A program made the position numbers and the translations under genes. The notes below the pieces were generated by a model, which made no database searches, was not told where the DNA came from, and saw only the letters and a list, made by a program, of their open reading frames with translations. Source: Apoda limacodes (taxonomy: Eukaryota > Arthropoda > Insecta > Lepidoptera > Limacodidae). From it: a stretch of 64,000 bases of DNA. The DNA lies in NCBI GenBank assembly GCA_946406115.1, contig OX291562.1, positions 1,828,001-1,892,000 of the forward strand. Reading direction: 5' to 3'. Within the stretch, counting starts at the first letter, position 1; each line of letters starts with the position of its first letter. Shown here in pieces: positions 1 through 11,022 of this stretch.

Positions 1-1617
1 GGTCCCGGCTCCCCCACTCATTATCCCTCTCAGGACTCATTTCAACCAGACGTATTAGACATAGCACTAGCCCGTAATATCAATTGGCCCATCTCTTTAG
101 AAACCCTCCATGACATCGATTCGCAACACCTTTTAATTTTACTGGTCCTCGGAGTTTCCATTAGGGATAAACCTTTACCACCAATGAAAAACTTCACGGA
201 CTGGACAAAATATCAAGAATTACTGAGCTCATTTAAACTCCCTCCCGGTGGCCTGTCTACCCCACAGGAAGTGGAAACAGCCACACAGTCACTTACTTCT
301 GCTATCTCCTCCGCACTTGCTCAGTGCACCACGTCTGCCAAGTCAACCTCGGGGAAAAGTTTACTACCGGCACATCTCCGTAGTAAACTTAGCCAAAAAC
401 GAGAGCTTCGCAAACTGTGGTGCCGAACTCGTTGCCCAACAATTAAAAAAGAGTTGAATAAGTTAGCTATCGAACCAAATTTCAACTTATCGGAAATGGT
501 CTTGGGATAACACAATCTCAAAGGCCAGCGATAACGATACCGCTTTATATCGTTTAGCTCGCTGTATGACCAGCACCCCTGCACCCATACACCCCCTTGT
601 AGACACGCAAGGTAACCGTCTGTACTCAGCTGAGGAACGCGCGGGCTTACTGGCGGACCACTTCGAGGACCAATTTAGGCCCAATCCCATTGTCGACCAC
701 GCCCACACAACATTGTTTGAGGAGCGTATACAACAGTTCCTTGCTAGTCCTATCGACCCACTTAGAGGTGATGATTTTATCTCCCCTAAGGAGGTCAAAA
801 AATTTATATCTTTTTTAAATAAAAAGAAATCCCCCGGCCCTGACGGAATTCCGAACACGGCCCTATTAATGTTGCCTAGAAAAGGTCTTGTGGCCTTAAC
901 CCGTATTTTTAACGGGATCCTGCGCACAGGTTTCTTTCCCACGGCCTGGAGGACAGGCAAAATTATTGTCATACCGAAGCCTGGCAAGAGCCGCCAGAAA
1001 CCAGAGCATTATCGCCCGATCACTTTACTTTCTAACATAGCCAAACTGTTCGAACGTCTTTTATTAAAAAGGGTATCACCTTTTATCAATCTAAGGCCAG
1101 AACAGTTTGGTTTTAGAAGTAATCATAGCACCACTCTTCAGCTTACTCGCGTATTACACCACATGGCCTTTGAGATGAACAAGGGCAGGTACACGGTCGG
1201 GGTCTTTCTCGATATCGAGAAGGTCTTTGATCGTGTATGGCACGCCGGCTTATTGTTTAAGCTCTCTGAGACCAATTTACCCCCGTTAGGTCCCGTTTGA
1301 CGTACGCCGCGCCGGCTTGGTACGCACTGATATCCGCCACTAAAAAGAAAAAGATCCAAGTTGTGCAAAACAAATCGCTGAGGATAATAACGGGCGCTCC
1401 GCGTTACGTCCGCAACGACACAATTGCTAGGGACACAAAGGCAGAGCCGATAGGTGAGTTTATCGCCAGACTGGCCGCCCGGCTGTTTGACATGGCGGAC
1501 AACAGTGCGCATCCACACCTAAGGGGCATTGCGCCGTTACACGCCCGTCCACCTGAAGGCCGACCTCTCCCTAGGGAGCTAATCCCGCCTAAAATGTTAT
1601 ATATGTCATATGTTAGT
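1..1617 (+). pseudogene. Jockey-type LINE ORF2, broken and lacking the RT core
   Basis: Remnant of the second ORF of a Jockey-type non-LTR retrotransposon, cut by the window start. The first ~180 bases read as the end of an APE-type endonuclease (PDVLDIAL, then DSQH where SDH is expected). A linker follows at 184-510. A frameshift near 495 moves the frame to 566-1300, which carries the N-terminal RT blocks: KSPGPDGIP, VIPKPGKSRQKPEHYRPI, EQFGFR and motif A FLDIEKVFDRVWH. At about 1297 the sequence jumps directly to the C-terminal region (LTYAAPAWY, RIITGAPRYVRN), so motif B' and the catalytic [FY]ADD box are missing. Internal deletion plus frameshift make it inactive. The conserved motifs are visible; the assignment to Jockey rather than a close sister clade is inferred. 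Confidence 0.9.
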
Positions 1618-3168
1618 TAGTTTTTTCGTTCAAAATCACCTTTGTTATCTTCATTCTCCACTATCGTTTTTTCACTTTATCTCAGTTTTGCTTTTGTTTT
1701 TTGCTGTTTTATTTCCTCTTCGCCACTTTCACAAAGTGGCCACTAATATGCTGACAGAGGGCCTGAAAAGTAGGCCCTCTCTAAACAATCACCGAGGGTG
1801 CGCTCACCCTCGAGACTCGCCTGGGTCATGGGTTAAAACGTATGCTTATTTAACTCGACACCCGTACCTATTTTTGCCCGTACAGGGGTGGAAAAAAATG
1901 TCCACGTAAGTAAGGACAGATTACAGTCGTCGAAGAACTCGAAGTCCAAAAAAGAATACGGTTGAAAGGGAAAGTGAATAATTAACGGTAAACTTCGAAG
2001 GAAATCGCGTACTGGCGGCTAAGCTTTGTTCAAAAATTTGAATTGAAGTATAGGATTATCTCTTTCTGTCGTACACAAAATCATATTTCCCATCCCTACT
2101 ATTACGTTACATATCTGTCCATCATACTTAATGCATGAACACAGTTTGAAAATGCATTTTCAAAGTACAGAGCAAGCACCATCTATTAGGCAGTAGCGGT
2201 ATTAATGTATAAAAATGTCAGTGTTTATTATTTTTCTAAAACCAATTACTTCATAACAGTTCTATCATTAACAAAATGTTTTATGCATATCATTTCAGTG
2301 AACTGCTGAACGATTTAATGATTACCTTAACATATCAGCCTGCTACATAGAGGCTTATCCCATGTTTTTCTTAAAGAAATCGGTCTGTACCACTGGAATT
2401 CAGCTAGAACAAACCTTCTAGGTTGTCAGTCCACATGTTTCTACCACATTTGTATGGTATGTTTACATACACTTGTTGTATTTGTATTTTGTTTGTTTGT
2501 TTTATTAATAAATATAGGTTTTAACTGCACTTTTTTCTACTTTATTTATGGTTTAATGAATAGGAAAGTCCCAGTATCTTGCCGTTAAATACTTACATTT
2601 TTCTTCGCTTGTGTTATGTTATTTTATGTTGTCAACTTCCTACATTCCTTTATTAGTAGGTAACAGTATTTAATAGGCAGTTTTAGGCAAAAAATTTAAT
2701 CAGCACAGACAATTTATCTGGTATTCTTTCCACTATTATTAGCGAGTTAAAATTTACAAACACACAAAAAAATTACCAAAACACTAGTTTAAACAGAAAA
2801 TTGGATAAGATACGACACAGCGTATTTTGACCTCGCACACTGGTTTCTGTTGTGTTACTTAACTTTGATTCATTTCTTGCTGATATCTTCTTTGATAGTC
2901 AATGTTTTGCCAATGCTTAAAGTTATTAATTTAATAAATATTAGTTTTGCAATTAGAAAGCGGTCAGTTTGCAGCCATTAAAACGGTAAATACAAATTTG
3001 ATAATTCATATCGCTTGCTAACCGCTGGCTAATCGTGACTGTTGTCATACCTAATTCCAATATTGAAGTTTTCTATGAAGCGTAGCGATTGAAAATGCAT
3101 TCGTAACTCCTAAATCGCCTGATAGATGCGCTAGCGTCGACTTGTCGCTACTTGCATTTTTCCGAGAC
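1618..3168. other. A+T-rich non-coding stretch
   Basis: The first ~270 bases may be the 3' untranslated tail of the preceding LINE, because G+C stays higher to about 1890. Beyond that I see only A+T-rich sequence with short homopolymers, no convincing ORF, no tandem repeat and no recognisable element. Confidence 0.5.
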
Positions 3169-3628
3169 GAATTAAAAAAAAATAGTTCTAAAATATAGAC
3201 TAGATGGCGTTGACTCGACAAGGCGCATTTTTTTTTAAATATATGGTATGTTTATCCTCTGTGAAACGTTGTTTCTTTTTTTTTTACCCAAGGGTACTTT
3301 TTGATATAAAGTTTACCTCTGTTCTGGGAACTCTTATTCGTTATTTTGTTGTTACTTTGTTGATGATGAGTAAGAATTACGGATCATGATCTGTAGCAGA
3401 CCTGAAACAAGAGCTCCGGAAGCGCAGCGCGAAAGTTACAGGGTAAAAATGTCTACCTTTTTACTTAAAATGCGGGAAAATACCATACGACAAAGCCACA
3501 TAATTATTTATACTGTATAGGCCCTAGTTTGGATTTGGAACACAGCCAAGTCACTAGGTTTCAGAAAAAAAATGCTCCTTGCTGGTTCAACGCCATCTAT
3601 TTTTAAGCTATTTTTTTTTTAATTTCAG
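3169..3628. mobile_element. Small inverted-repeat (MITE-like) element
   Basis: Two arms of about 65 bases are inverted copies of each other. The left arm (3169-3233) has an A-run, then TAGATGGCGTTG, then AAGGCGCATTTTTTT. The right arm (3564-3628) gives TAGATGGCGTTG and AAGGAGCATTTTTTT when reverse-complemented. The ~330-base centre carries no transposase. This is what a non-autonomous DNA transposon looks like. I could not fix exact ends or a target duplication because both outer edges are A/T runs, and I do not recognise the family. Confidence 0.6.
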
Positions 3629-4463
3629 CCGTTGGAAAATCCCTCATTCAATCAATTTGACAACGATTATCGCGAAATATGAGGCTCTTGCACTGCTCCC
3701 GCAAGATAGAGGATAACCAAGCCGGACGAATTGCGTATCTATTGTTTCAGATAAACTTACTTATTTACCAATTATTTACGTTAATGGTAACGCACTGTGC
3801 GGTTTTATTGGTACCTACTTACTTATTTACATAAATGCTGTAAGGTAAGTATGTCGGTGTTTTCTCTAGGGACTATGAGGTATTTAATTTTACCATTTTA
3901 GTGTAGATTATAGAAACATATTGGTATTTTCAATATATAAAATTCATAATAGTGTAATACTCATTTTTTTTCTTCTAAATGAAGAAGCTGTTACCTGTCG
4001 CGATGGAAGTGCCTACCGCCGCGCCCCGCACCACCCGCGCCGCGCCCCGTCCCGGTGCGCTCATCTGTCTACATTATGGAGTTTATCAATCAATTAACTA
4101 GCAACACTACAACCTCGTCTGTCCTACTCCTATCGTTTAATTCGAAATCTCTGCATTCCTCTTGTACTTTATTATAGAGAAACGCAGTCAAATTTTCCAA
4201 ACAAGAAACTTGCTATAATCTCTCTATTAAATAAGTTCTCATTTTTTTTATATTAATTAAAAGAACAATAACTAACGAGCTCGGTGTATTTGGTTTCATG
4301 ACATTCTGCTTAACCAACATTTTTACTATTTAAGCAACTTCAAAATTTTATAATGCAAAGTGAATTCTGGGAACTTCTAAGACGCGAAAAATTTTCCAAC
4401 ATCCATGGGAATCCTTTAAAACATAATCAAGCTAAAATACTTCATTTTATTAGTTTACATCTG
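3629..4463. other. A+T-rich spacer with a short GC-rich patch
   Basis: No ORF or element recognised. A GC-rich patch at about 4016-4065 (repeats of CCGCGCCCCG) stands out from the A+T-rich surroundings. It could be a decayed transposon or exon fragment, but no protein homology is visible. Confidence 0.4.
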
Positions 4464-5215
4464 AGAGCGTCAAGTGCTCTCATAGTGCTCCGTGCAGTGG
4501 TGACTCAGCTGGTGCGCATTCCTGTGTGGTGTTTTGCCTCAGAGCTGACGACCTCGAATTGTTATTTGGATTATTGCCCGCAATTCTTGGAAAATCGGCC
4601 TGAGTGTTGAGCGGTGCTCGGTTGTGTGTATTGGCTGGGAAGTTGCTTCTCGTCCCGCTCTGAGTGTGCTTTCGCGCTTTTCAACGCGCCCATAACGCGA
4701 AGTTTATCGAAGCGATACTCTGTGTTTTTGTGTGTGAGTGTGTGTTCTCGCAGTCGCGGAACTACTACGCATAGTGGTGACCCTTGCTTGCCTCTTTGAC
4801 TGACGCCGGTTCGCCCGGCCTGAGTCCGGCTTTGGGTTAAATCGCTAGTGTAGTATTTCGCGCATTCTCGCGTTTTAAGTATCGATTGCGTCTAGTTTGT
4901 AGAACTCCAGTTCCGAGTGCTCAAGGGCTGGTGGGTAAAATCGTATAGCTCTTTTCAGAGTTACGGTCTACCTAACGTTTCTTATTCAAAAACGTCTCGT
5001 TGCTCGGGGGGAAACCTAACGGTGACAACGTAACCCCGGCCGTAGGAGTAGGAGTTAGGTACACACCAAGCAATCCGTAGCACTGCGGGGCACTTGGCCA
5101 CACTTAGGTCCGTAGCAGTGCGGGGCGCTTGGCCACACTTAGGTATTCTTGCTCCTCGCCAGCAATGGTGGGGAGTCACTAGGTACTCACAAGCTACACC
5201 TTGGCCACTCCCGCG
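4464..5215 (+). other. Jockey copy 1 5' untranslated region
   Basis: GC-richer leader shared with copy 2 (22371-23107). Jockey-type elements carry an internal promoter in this region, but I cannot point to the elements themselves. A 35-base unit beginning CCGTAGCA is tandemly duplicated at 5075-5144; copy 2 has only one unit, so the duplication is specific to this copy or lineage. Confidence 0.7.
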
Positions 5216-5959
5216 ATGGCCGAACTACTCAAAGGCATGTCCCGGGACCAGATAGGGGAGATCATCAAGGTTTGTCTTCGTGATCACTCAGATCTGGTCC
5301 AAGCCTGCTCTTCCCAGGCTGTGGCTGCCCTCACAGCGTACGACAAGTCGGTGCCCTCTCTGTGTTCGCCGCCGCGTTCCCCGTCTCGCTCGCGCACTCG
5401 TTCGCGCTCTCGCTCTCCCCGCACGCGCTCTCTCTGCCGCGACCCCCGCTATCGCGACCCGCGTGTCGCTCGCCGCGCTCTTCGAGCCCCTGTGCCAAAT
5501 CGTCCCCCCACTGCGGTAGCTGATGTGACCCTTTCTCGGTCACTCGCTACCTCGTCCCCCGCAACCTCCGAAACCGTACCCCTGTCTCCGTTAGCCGTAA
5601 TGTCCGCTGAGTCGGCGTTGTCCTCAAACGAGGACGACGAAGGCTTCAAAGTGGTTGGCCTGGGGACAAAAAAGGGGAAAAAGCGGAAGAAGACCGCCAA
5701 GTCGAAAAAGGCTTCGGCGGCATCCGCTCAGGAGTCTTCTCCTCCTCCCACCGGTTCCGAGGCTAAACGCCTCAAAGCACGTAGCGCTTCCCCTTCCCCG
5801 TCCACATCGGCGGCCAGCCCTGAGCCAGCCGCCATGGACACAACCCCCGCCGCAGGCAGTCGCAGGCCGACTGTCCCACTTCGGGACGGAAGGAAAAAAC
5901 TCCGCCCCCTGTTGTCATCAAAGACAAAGGGGCCTGGCCAAACATTGCTAACGCTATGA
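5216..5959 (+). pseudogene. Jockey ORF1 (gag-like), N-terminal part
   Basis: Encodes the start of the RNA-binding ORF1 protein that packages LINE RNA. The first in-frame ATG is at 5216 (MAELLKGMSRDQIGE) and matches the ATG of copy 2 at 23108. The product has a short helical N-terminus, an Arg/Ser-rich tract (~residues 55-80), a low-complexity Ser/Pro region and a basic cluster KKGKKRKKTAKSKK that could act as a nuclear localisation signal. A frameshift near 5866 breaks the frame. In the next frame the expected continuation (VVIKDKGAWPNIA, HARNDAERG) is readable to about 6048, where the sequence leaves Jockey. The zinc knuckles seen in copy 2 are therefore absent. Confidence 0.85.
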
Positions 5960-6073
5960 AGGCCAAGCGCATTAACTATACGCACGCCCGCAATGATGCC
6001 GAGCGCGGCTTAAAAGTGCAGGTCCCGACGCCAACAGATTTCCGAAACAACCGCTCAAACAAACAACAACAAA

Positions 6074-6335
6074 CATTCTCACACTTTAGAACCTAAATGG
6101 TCGCGTACAGTGCGGTTTCAGAGAAACTTCCTCCCGCGAACGCTTAAGTTGTGGAATGAGCTCCCTGCCAAGGTTTTCTGCAAGGACTACAGTATGGAGT
6201 TCTTCAAGAAAGAAGTTATTAGATTTCTGAAGGGTCGGCAACGCGCAAGTGATACCCCTGGTGTTGCAAGCGTCCATAGGCTACGGTGACCGCTTACCAT
6301 CAGGCGGGCCGTAAGCTTGTTTGCCACCTTAGTGG

Positions 6336-6368
<33 letters not shown>
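6074..6368 (+). mobile_element. LINE-2 3' end with 30-A tail, inside Jockey copy 1
   Basis: From CATTCTCACACTTTAGAACC onward this matches 30007-30262, the last coding part and 3' UTR of the LINE-2 element at 26662. It continues with TTAGTGGTATA and a run of 30 A (6339-6368). It is therefore a heavily 5'-truncated LINE-2 insertion in sense orientation. Jockey sequence stops at 6049 and restarts at 6369; about 1,029 bases of Jockey are missing between these points. The intervening 6050-6073 (A/C-rich) matches neither element. LINE-2 coding sequence ends at the TGA corresponding to 30219-30221. Confidence 0.9.
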
Positions 6369-6369
<1 letters not shown>

Positions 6370-7257
6370 GCGCGCGAAAAACCCCGGTCCGTCTCCTTGG
6401 GCTGTTTTAACGCCAACAGTCTTCGTAACCAAAGAGAGGAATTATCGCAATTCCTCTCGTCCCAAAAACCGGACGTCTTCCTCATCCAGGAAATGTTCCT
6501 AAAACCCGCTGTCCGCACCCCTTCGATCGCGAACTATCGCACCGTCCGTAATGATAGAACTGCCTCCAATCTCGGAGGCACTCTCATCTATTACAGGCGC
6601 TCCCTGCATTGCTCCCCTATCGATCCTCCACCACTTACGAACTTAGAAGCATCCGTCTGCCGCTTAGCGATGACCGGCCATCAGCCGATCATCATTGCAT
6701 CGGTTTATCTCTCTCCCCTAAAAGACTTGCTCGAGAGCGACCTTCAGTCGCTCTCAAATTTAGGCGACGCCGTCATTCTTGCCAGCGACCTAAATTGCAA
6801 GCATCGCCGCTGGAACTCTTCAGTAACTTCACGGAGAGGCAGACTACTCGACGATTTAGTTGACAGACTAAACTTTGACATTATCGCTCCCATGACGCCC
6901 ACTTACTTTCCCCACAATACTCGGAATAACCCTGACGCACTCGACATAGCACTTCTAAAGAATGTAAGGCTAAGCTTTCGGTCTATAGAGGTGCTCGACG
7001 AACTTGACTCGGACCACCGCCCTGTTGTCCTCCGATTAGGTTCCCCTTCGGACTCTCCACCCGACACTAGAACCGTGACGGACTGGGATAAATTTGGGCA
7101 ATTGCTCGAAAATCCCAGCTCGCCACATCTAGACCGGGTTCCCAACGTAATCTCATCCGCGACCGACCTAAACGTAGCTATCGACTCACTCACTAGCCAC
7201 CTGACCGCCACCGTTCAAGCTCAAGACAGGTGCCGGTTGGTGATTATCACCACCTAA
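6369..7257 (+). pseudogene. Jockey ORF2 endonuclease domain, copy 1
   Basis: APE-type endonuclease that nicks target DNA for target-primed reverse transcription. Motifs in order: CFNANSLRNQREEL, DVFLIQE, GGTLIYYRR, IASVYLSP, VILASDLNCKHRRW (GDLN in copy 2, so one residue of the core is altered) and LDSDHRPVVLRL. The ORF2 start codon has been lost. The reading frame runs back through the LINE-2 poly-A as a lysine run into LINE-2 3' UTR sequence. The frame ends at 7255-7257, where the RT frame begins in a different register near 7230. The identical break is present in copy 2. Confidence 0.9.
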
Positions 7258-9209
7258 TCCTGCCTCAGCACATCAGGTCGCTAATGACTGAGCGTAACGC
7301 GGCCCGCCGCGCACGCGATCGCGCTCCCACTATCGATAATAAAGCTCGCTTCAACGACTTACACCGCCGTGTAAGAACCGCTGTAGCTGAGCTTCGCGCC
7401 CAACGTTTAAGTGATCTTATGGACAACATTTCTCCTTCTCACCAAGCTTATTGGCACTTAGCCAGAGCTCTAGAATCCGAAACCGCCAACTCCCTCCCTC
7501 CGTTAACTCGTCCCAACAACGTTCCCGCGTTCAATGACGACGAAAAAGCTGATTGCCTAGCGTCTAGCCTCCAAGCCCAATGTGCCTTAAGCACACAACC
7601 GTTCGATCCCGACCACGTGCGCGAGGTAGACGGCGAAGTGGAGCGCAGAACTTCTCTGCCTCCACAAGACCCCCTGCCCCCTGTCACTGTCGACGAAGTC
7701 ATACAGGTCATCAAAGACCTACGCCCCCGTAAAGCCCCCGGTACGGACGGTATCTCTAACGATATCCTAAAGCGCTTCACTCTTCCCCTTCTCTGCCTCC
7801 TAGTAGCAATCTTTAACGCTGCTATCGAACATTGCATCTTTCCTTCTCAATGGAAAGATGCAATTGTTTTAGGCATCCATAAGCCAGGCAAAGCTCGTAC
7901 CGAGCCGTCCTCCTATCGCCCTATAAGTTTACTAAAGGCCCTTGGTAAACTCTATGAACGCCTCCTCCTCGCTCGCCTACGGAACGCTATAGTCTCCAGA
8001 GGCATTTTAATAGACGAGCAGTTCGGCTTCCGTGCCAAACACTCATGCGTCCATCAAGTCCTCCGCATAACGGAACATATTCTCACTGGCTTCCAACCAG
8101 CATTAGGTAAGACCCGCCACACGGGCGCTGTCTTCTTCGATGTAGCGAAAGCTTTAGACAAAGTCTGGCACAACGGTTTAATTTTTAAACTGTACAACTT
8201 TCAGTTGCCAGATCGTCTCGTGCTCATCATACGAGACTATTTGTCGAATCGTAGCTTTCGCTACAAAGTTGAAGGCACTCTCTCTTCCCCCCGTCCCATA
8301 GAAGCAGGAGTCCCGCAAGGGTCCGTGCTCGCCCCCATCTTGTACCTTCTGTACACAAACGACATCCCTAAAACGATAGGTACCCATTTAGCCCTCTTTG
8401 CGGACGATACCGCTGTCTATACCACCGATAGGCAAGTGAGTATTATCACTAAGAGACTCCAACCCGCTATCAACGCCCTAGGCGAATGGTTTCGGAAATG
8501 GAGAATCGAGGTGAATCCCGACAAAAGCTCTGCCGTCCTCTTTACCGTAGGCTGCCCTCCGCGGCCACCTCCCCTCTCTTTCTTCGGTCGTTCCATTCCC
8601 TGGCAAAATAAGACCAAATATCTCGGTGTGACCATGGATAGTCGTTTGAACTTCCACGCTCACACCAAAATAGTCAGACACCGAGCCGCTTTTGTCCTCG
8701 GTCGTCTTTATCCCATGATAGGCAAGTTCAGTGAGATGTCGCTTAGAAATAAGCTAAATCTTTACACAATTTGCATCCGCCGCATACTAGCTTATGCTAG
8801 CGTAGTCTTTGCGTTATCCAAGCGCAATCTCCACAAACTACAGACCCTCCAAAACCGTTTTCTCAGAGCGGCCTCTGGGGCCTCTTGGTACGTTCGCAAT
8901 GCGGACCTACACAGAGACTTCGAACTCCCCACGATTCCCCAATACTTCAAAGACTTGGCAGTCCGCTTTTTCGAGCGTACGCAAAATCACCCGAATCGAT
9001 TAATTGTGCAATCCACAACATATCATCCCCCCGATGGACCCGGGCACAGTCGTAAAACTATAGTTGGGCGGCCTGGGCACGTATTTACGGCCCCAGATGA
9101 CGATCTCGCTGTCCGGATAGCGAGATTAGTCTCTAGGACCAACCCGAATAGGGCCTCCCTCGAAACACGACGCCGACGTCCCCGGGTTCGTCCGTCCCTT
9201 GAGCGTTAG
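7230..9209 (+). pseudogene. Jockey ORF2 reverse-transcriptase domain, copy 1
   Basis: A long open frame of about 659 codons covering the linker, RT and C-terminal region. Visible motifs: RKAPGTDGIS, YRPISLLKALGKLYERLL, EQFGFRAKHS, motif A FFDVAKALDKVWH (usually AFD, here ALD), motif B' GVPQGSVLAPILY, motif C LFADDTAVYT with both aspartates, and KTKYLGVTMDSRLNF. The frame is entered at a GTG rather than an ATG because an indel separates it from the endonuclease. The RT part looks catalytically preserved. Without its fused endonuclease and complete ORF1 this copy should not be autonomous. Confidence 0.92.
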
Positions 9210-9314
9210 GCGCTATATGGGCTGAGGCTCCTTCAGAGTCTCGCCCCAAAAAGCCCGGTGAAGCAGTAATGGCTGCAACAGCCAACTGCATAGTCAGTTC
9301 AGGAGAAAAAAAAA
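9210..9314 (+). other. Jockey 3' UTR and A-run
   Basis: About 95 bases after the ORF2 stop, ending in an A-run at 9306-9314, as expected for the 3' terminus of a LINE. Sequence after 9314 does not resemble the element. Confidence 0.75.
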
Positions 9315-9814
9315 GCGCTAGGGCAGTATTTTTGAAATCGTCGTCGGAGAAACAAAAATTGAAGAAACTCTGCCCAAATTAAAAATCAGAGGTCAACAAA
9401 CTTGGAAGGATCAGCTTGCCGTACCGGACAGTGACCCCATACTTCGTACCCAAGCAATACCAGCTGGTGGTGAAGGACAGCGACCCCGAGTTCCAGGCGC
9501 AACCCTGATCAGCTGGCTATGGTAGCAAGGACCATGGGCTCGGACATCTACGTTGCCTAGGTGGCAATTCTCCGATTCGTCACGACGTGATATCAGTCTA
9601 TCCTAGGCTGACCTAAATCTGCAATATACAGTGCCATTAGGTAGTGAAGAGAAAAAAAGGTAATAAACCATTGTGAAGTGTTAAGTTAATCTAGGTCTTA
9701 TAATAGAACTATATTTTAGATAAATTTGTTATTAGGGAAACATAAAATAAATATTATTGCGCCTAAAGAATATTTTTATAAAGTGTCTGTTCCAAAATAC
9801 TAGCAACTTGAATA
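9315..9814. other. Unclassified sequence with one short ORF
   Basis: Moderate G+C to about 9600, then A+T-rich. One short open stretch, 9382-9509 on the plus strand, reads KLGRISLPYRTVTPYF then VPKQYQLVVKDSDPEFQ. It looks more protein-like than chance and is preceded by an AG that could be a splice acceptor, but no GT donor follows directly. I do not recognise the protein. It may be a fragment of an unknown gene or element. Confidence 0.3.
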
Positions 9815-9930
9815 TAGGCGAGAATCGAACCCACTATTATCTCATTCCTATATTCAAATTTGACGGCCAAGGGGTTGAGTCATGATTGTGATAGCTAGCC
9901 GAGGCTTGGGTTCGTATCCCAAACTGAACC
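9815..9930. repeat. tRNA-like (SINE-type) remnant
   Basis: Two sequences like the tRNA T-arm / RNA polymerase III B box lie here in opposite orientation: GGGTTCGATTCTCGCC read on the minus strand near 9816-9831, and GGGTTCGTATCCC on the plus strand near 9909-9921. Neither has a complete cloverleaf, so I call this a SINE or tRNA pseudogene remnant and not a tRNA gene. Confidence 0.35.
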
Positions 9931-10030
9931 GTTACAATTGTTTGCCCACAAAATTTGCACAAAAACGGCATATTTAGGTACGCCTATCTACATCTACCCT
10001 ATATCTTAAACTTAACTGTGTTTGTGTGTG

Positions 10031-10094
10031 TATTGTATACCTACTGTATTGTAAACCTACTGTATTGTATACCTACTGTATTGTAAACCTACTG
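10031..10094 (+). repeat. 16-bp minisatellite, four copies
   Basis: Four head-to-tail copies of TATTGTAWACCTACTG. T and A alternate at the variable base in successive copies, which gives a 32-bp higher-order unit. Confidence 0.9.
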
Positions 10095-10914
10095 TATTTC
10101 CTACACATGAAATAAATATAATACTAATTTTAATGTTGTAAATATAAACAGTGTATTCACCGAAACACATCACATGTCAAGAAATGTGCTAAAGACTCAT
10201 GAAGCTCTGAAATTTGTAAATATAAATGTTATAATTTCTTTATTTGAAAATATTAACTTATAAACACAAATTAATAAAAAATTAAAAAATGGCTTTACAA
10301 ACATTATAGGTACAAATTTTATGTTTGCATCCAACAAATATAATGTTCTGAAGACTATCTGAGGATAAAGATATTGGATTTCAACGGGAACTCCTCAATT
10401 ACTAAACGAATAATACTTGACGTTTTCAAGTAGCTTATGACCTTTTCCGGGACTCAAAACTATCTGCATGCCAAATTTCCTCTTGATCGGTACAGTGGTT
10501 TCACCGTGAAAAGGTAACAGACAGATTTACTTTCGCATTTATAGTATTTATTATTATATTATATTCATGGATAGTATGAATAATTTTAAGTATATGTAAA
10601 TGTATGTATGTACATATGATTGTGCAAAAATATAATTATGATGGCGCTAATGCCACTAGTACTATTAAATATCGGAATTCTCTTAAATATCTAAATTCCT
10701 TCACTCGATTAACGATATTTGACGCTTCACATGGTTCCCTATGCTACATAAAAACAAAAAAATAAATTGACATGTTTGACTTTGTTTTTAGTAGCTTACT
10801 AACTTATTTATATTTTTAATTTTATTACCTAATAAGTGTTTTGGTACATATTGTATACTCTTTAGCTAATTATCAAAATATTGTATTACTACTTTAGATG
10901 GAACTTATTTCCAG
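10095..10914. other. A+T-rich spacer with a decayed dispersed repeat
   Basis: Mostly A+T-rich, no ORF. About 10430-10560 (ending in ...GGTAACAGACAG, ATTTACTTTCGCATTTATAG) resembles the end of a dispersed repeat common in Lepidoptera; family not determined. Confidence 0.35.
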
Positions 10915-11022
10915 CTCTTTTTGGCAGAAATTAACATTGTTTACATTGTATTGACGATTCAAAAGTGTTCTTAGAAACCTACTTGAATAAAGTTTGATTT
11001 AAGTTTGAGTTTGATTTGAATT
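10915..11022 (+). mobile_element. CR1-like LINE 3' end remnant
   Basis: Contains TTGACGATTCAAAAGTG followed by ACTTGAATAAAGTTTGATTT and a T/G/A-rich irregular tail. The same block ends the LINE at 45498-46010 and appears in minus orientation near 57007-57100, so these are 3' ends of one LINE family with a microsatellite-like rather than poly-A tail. No coding sequence remains. Confidence 0.55.

Larger units (their letters stand above)
4464..9314 (+). mobile_element. Jockey-type LINE, copy 1 (nearly full length, chimeric)
   Basis: A non-LTR retrotransposon with 5' UTR, gag-like ORF1, endonuclease/RT ORF2, short 3' UTR and terminal A-run (9306-9314). It aligns along most of its length with copy 2 at 22326-26661, which starts ~45 bases further upstream, so copy 1 is slightly 5'-truncated. 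Compared with copy 2 it lacks the segment equivalent to 23838-24866 (end of ORF1 and start codon of ORF2). In its place stand ~24 unmatched bases and the 3' end plus poly-A of LINE-2 (6074-6368). No clear target-site duplication was found. Confidence 0.93.

Noticed and set aside
5331..5985. Several antisense and alternate-frame ORFs over Jockey ORF1
   Set aside because: Shadows of the GC-rich gag sequence with no independent motifs; the same applies to those over 23154-24800.
9818..9922. tRNA gene
   Set aside because: Only T-arm-like pieces are present; no complete acceptor, D and anticodon arms could be drawn on either strand.
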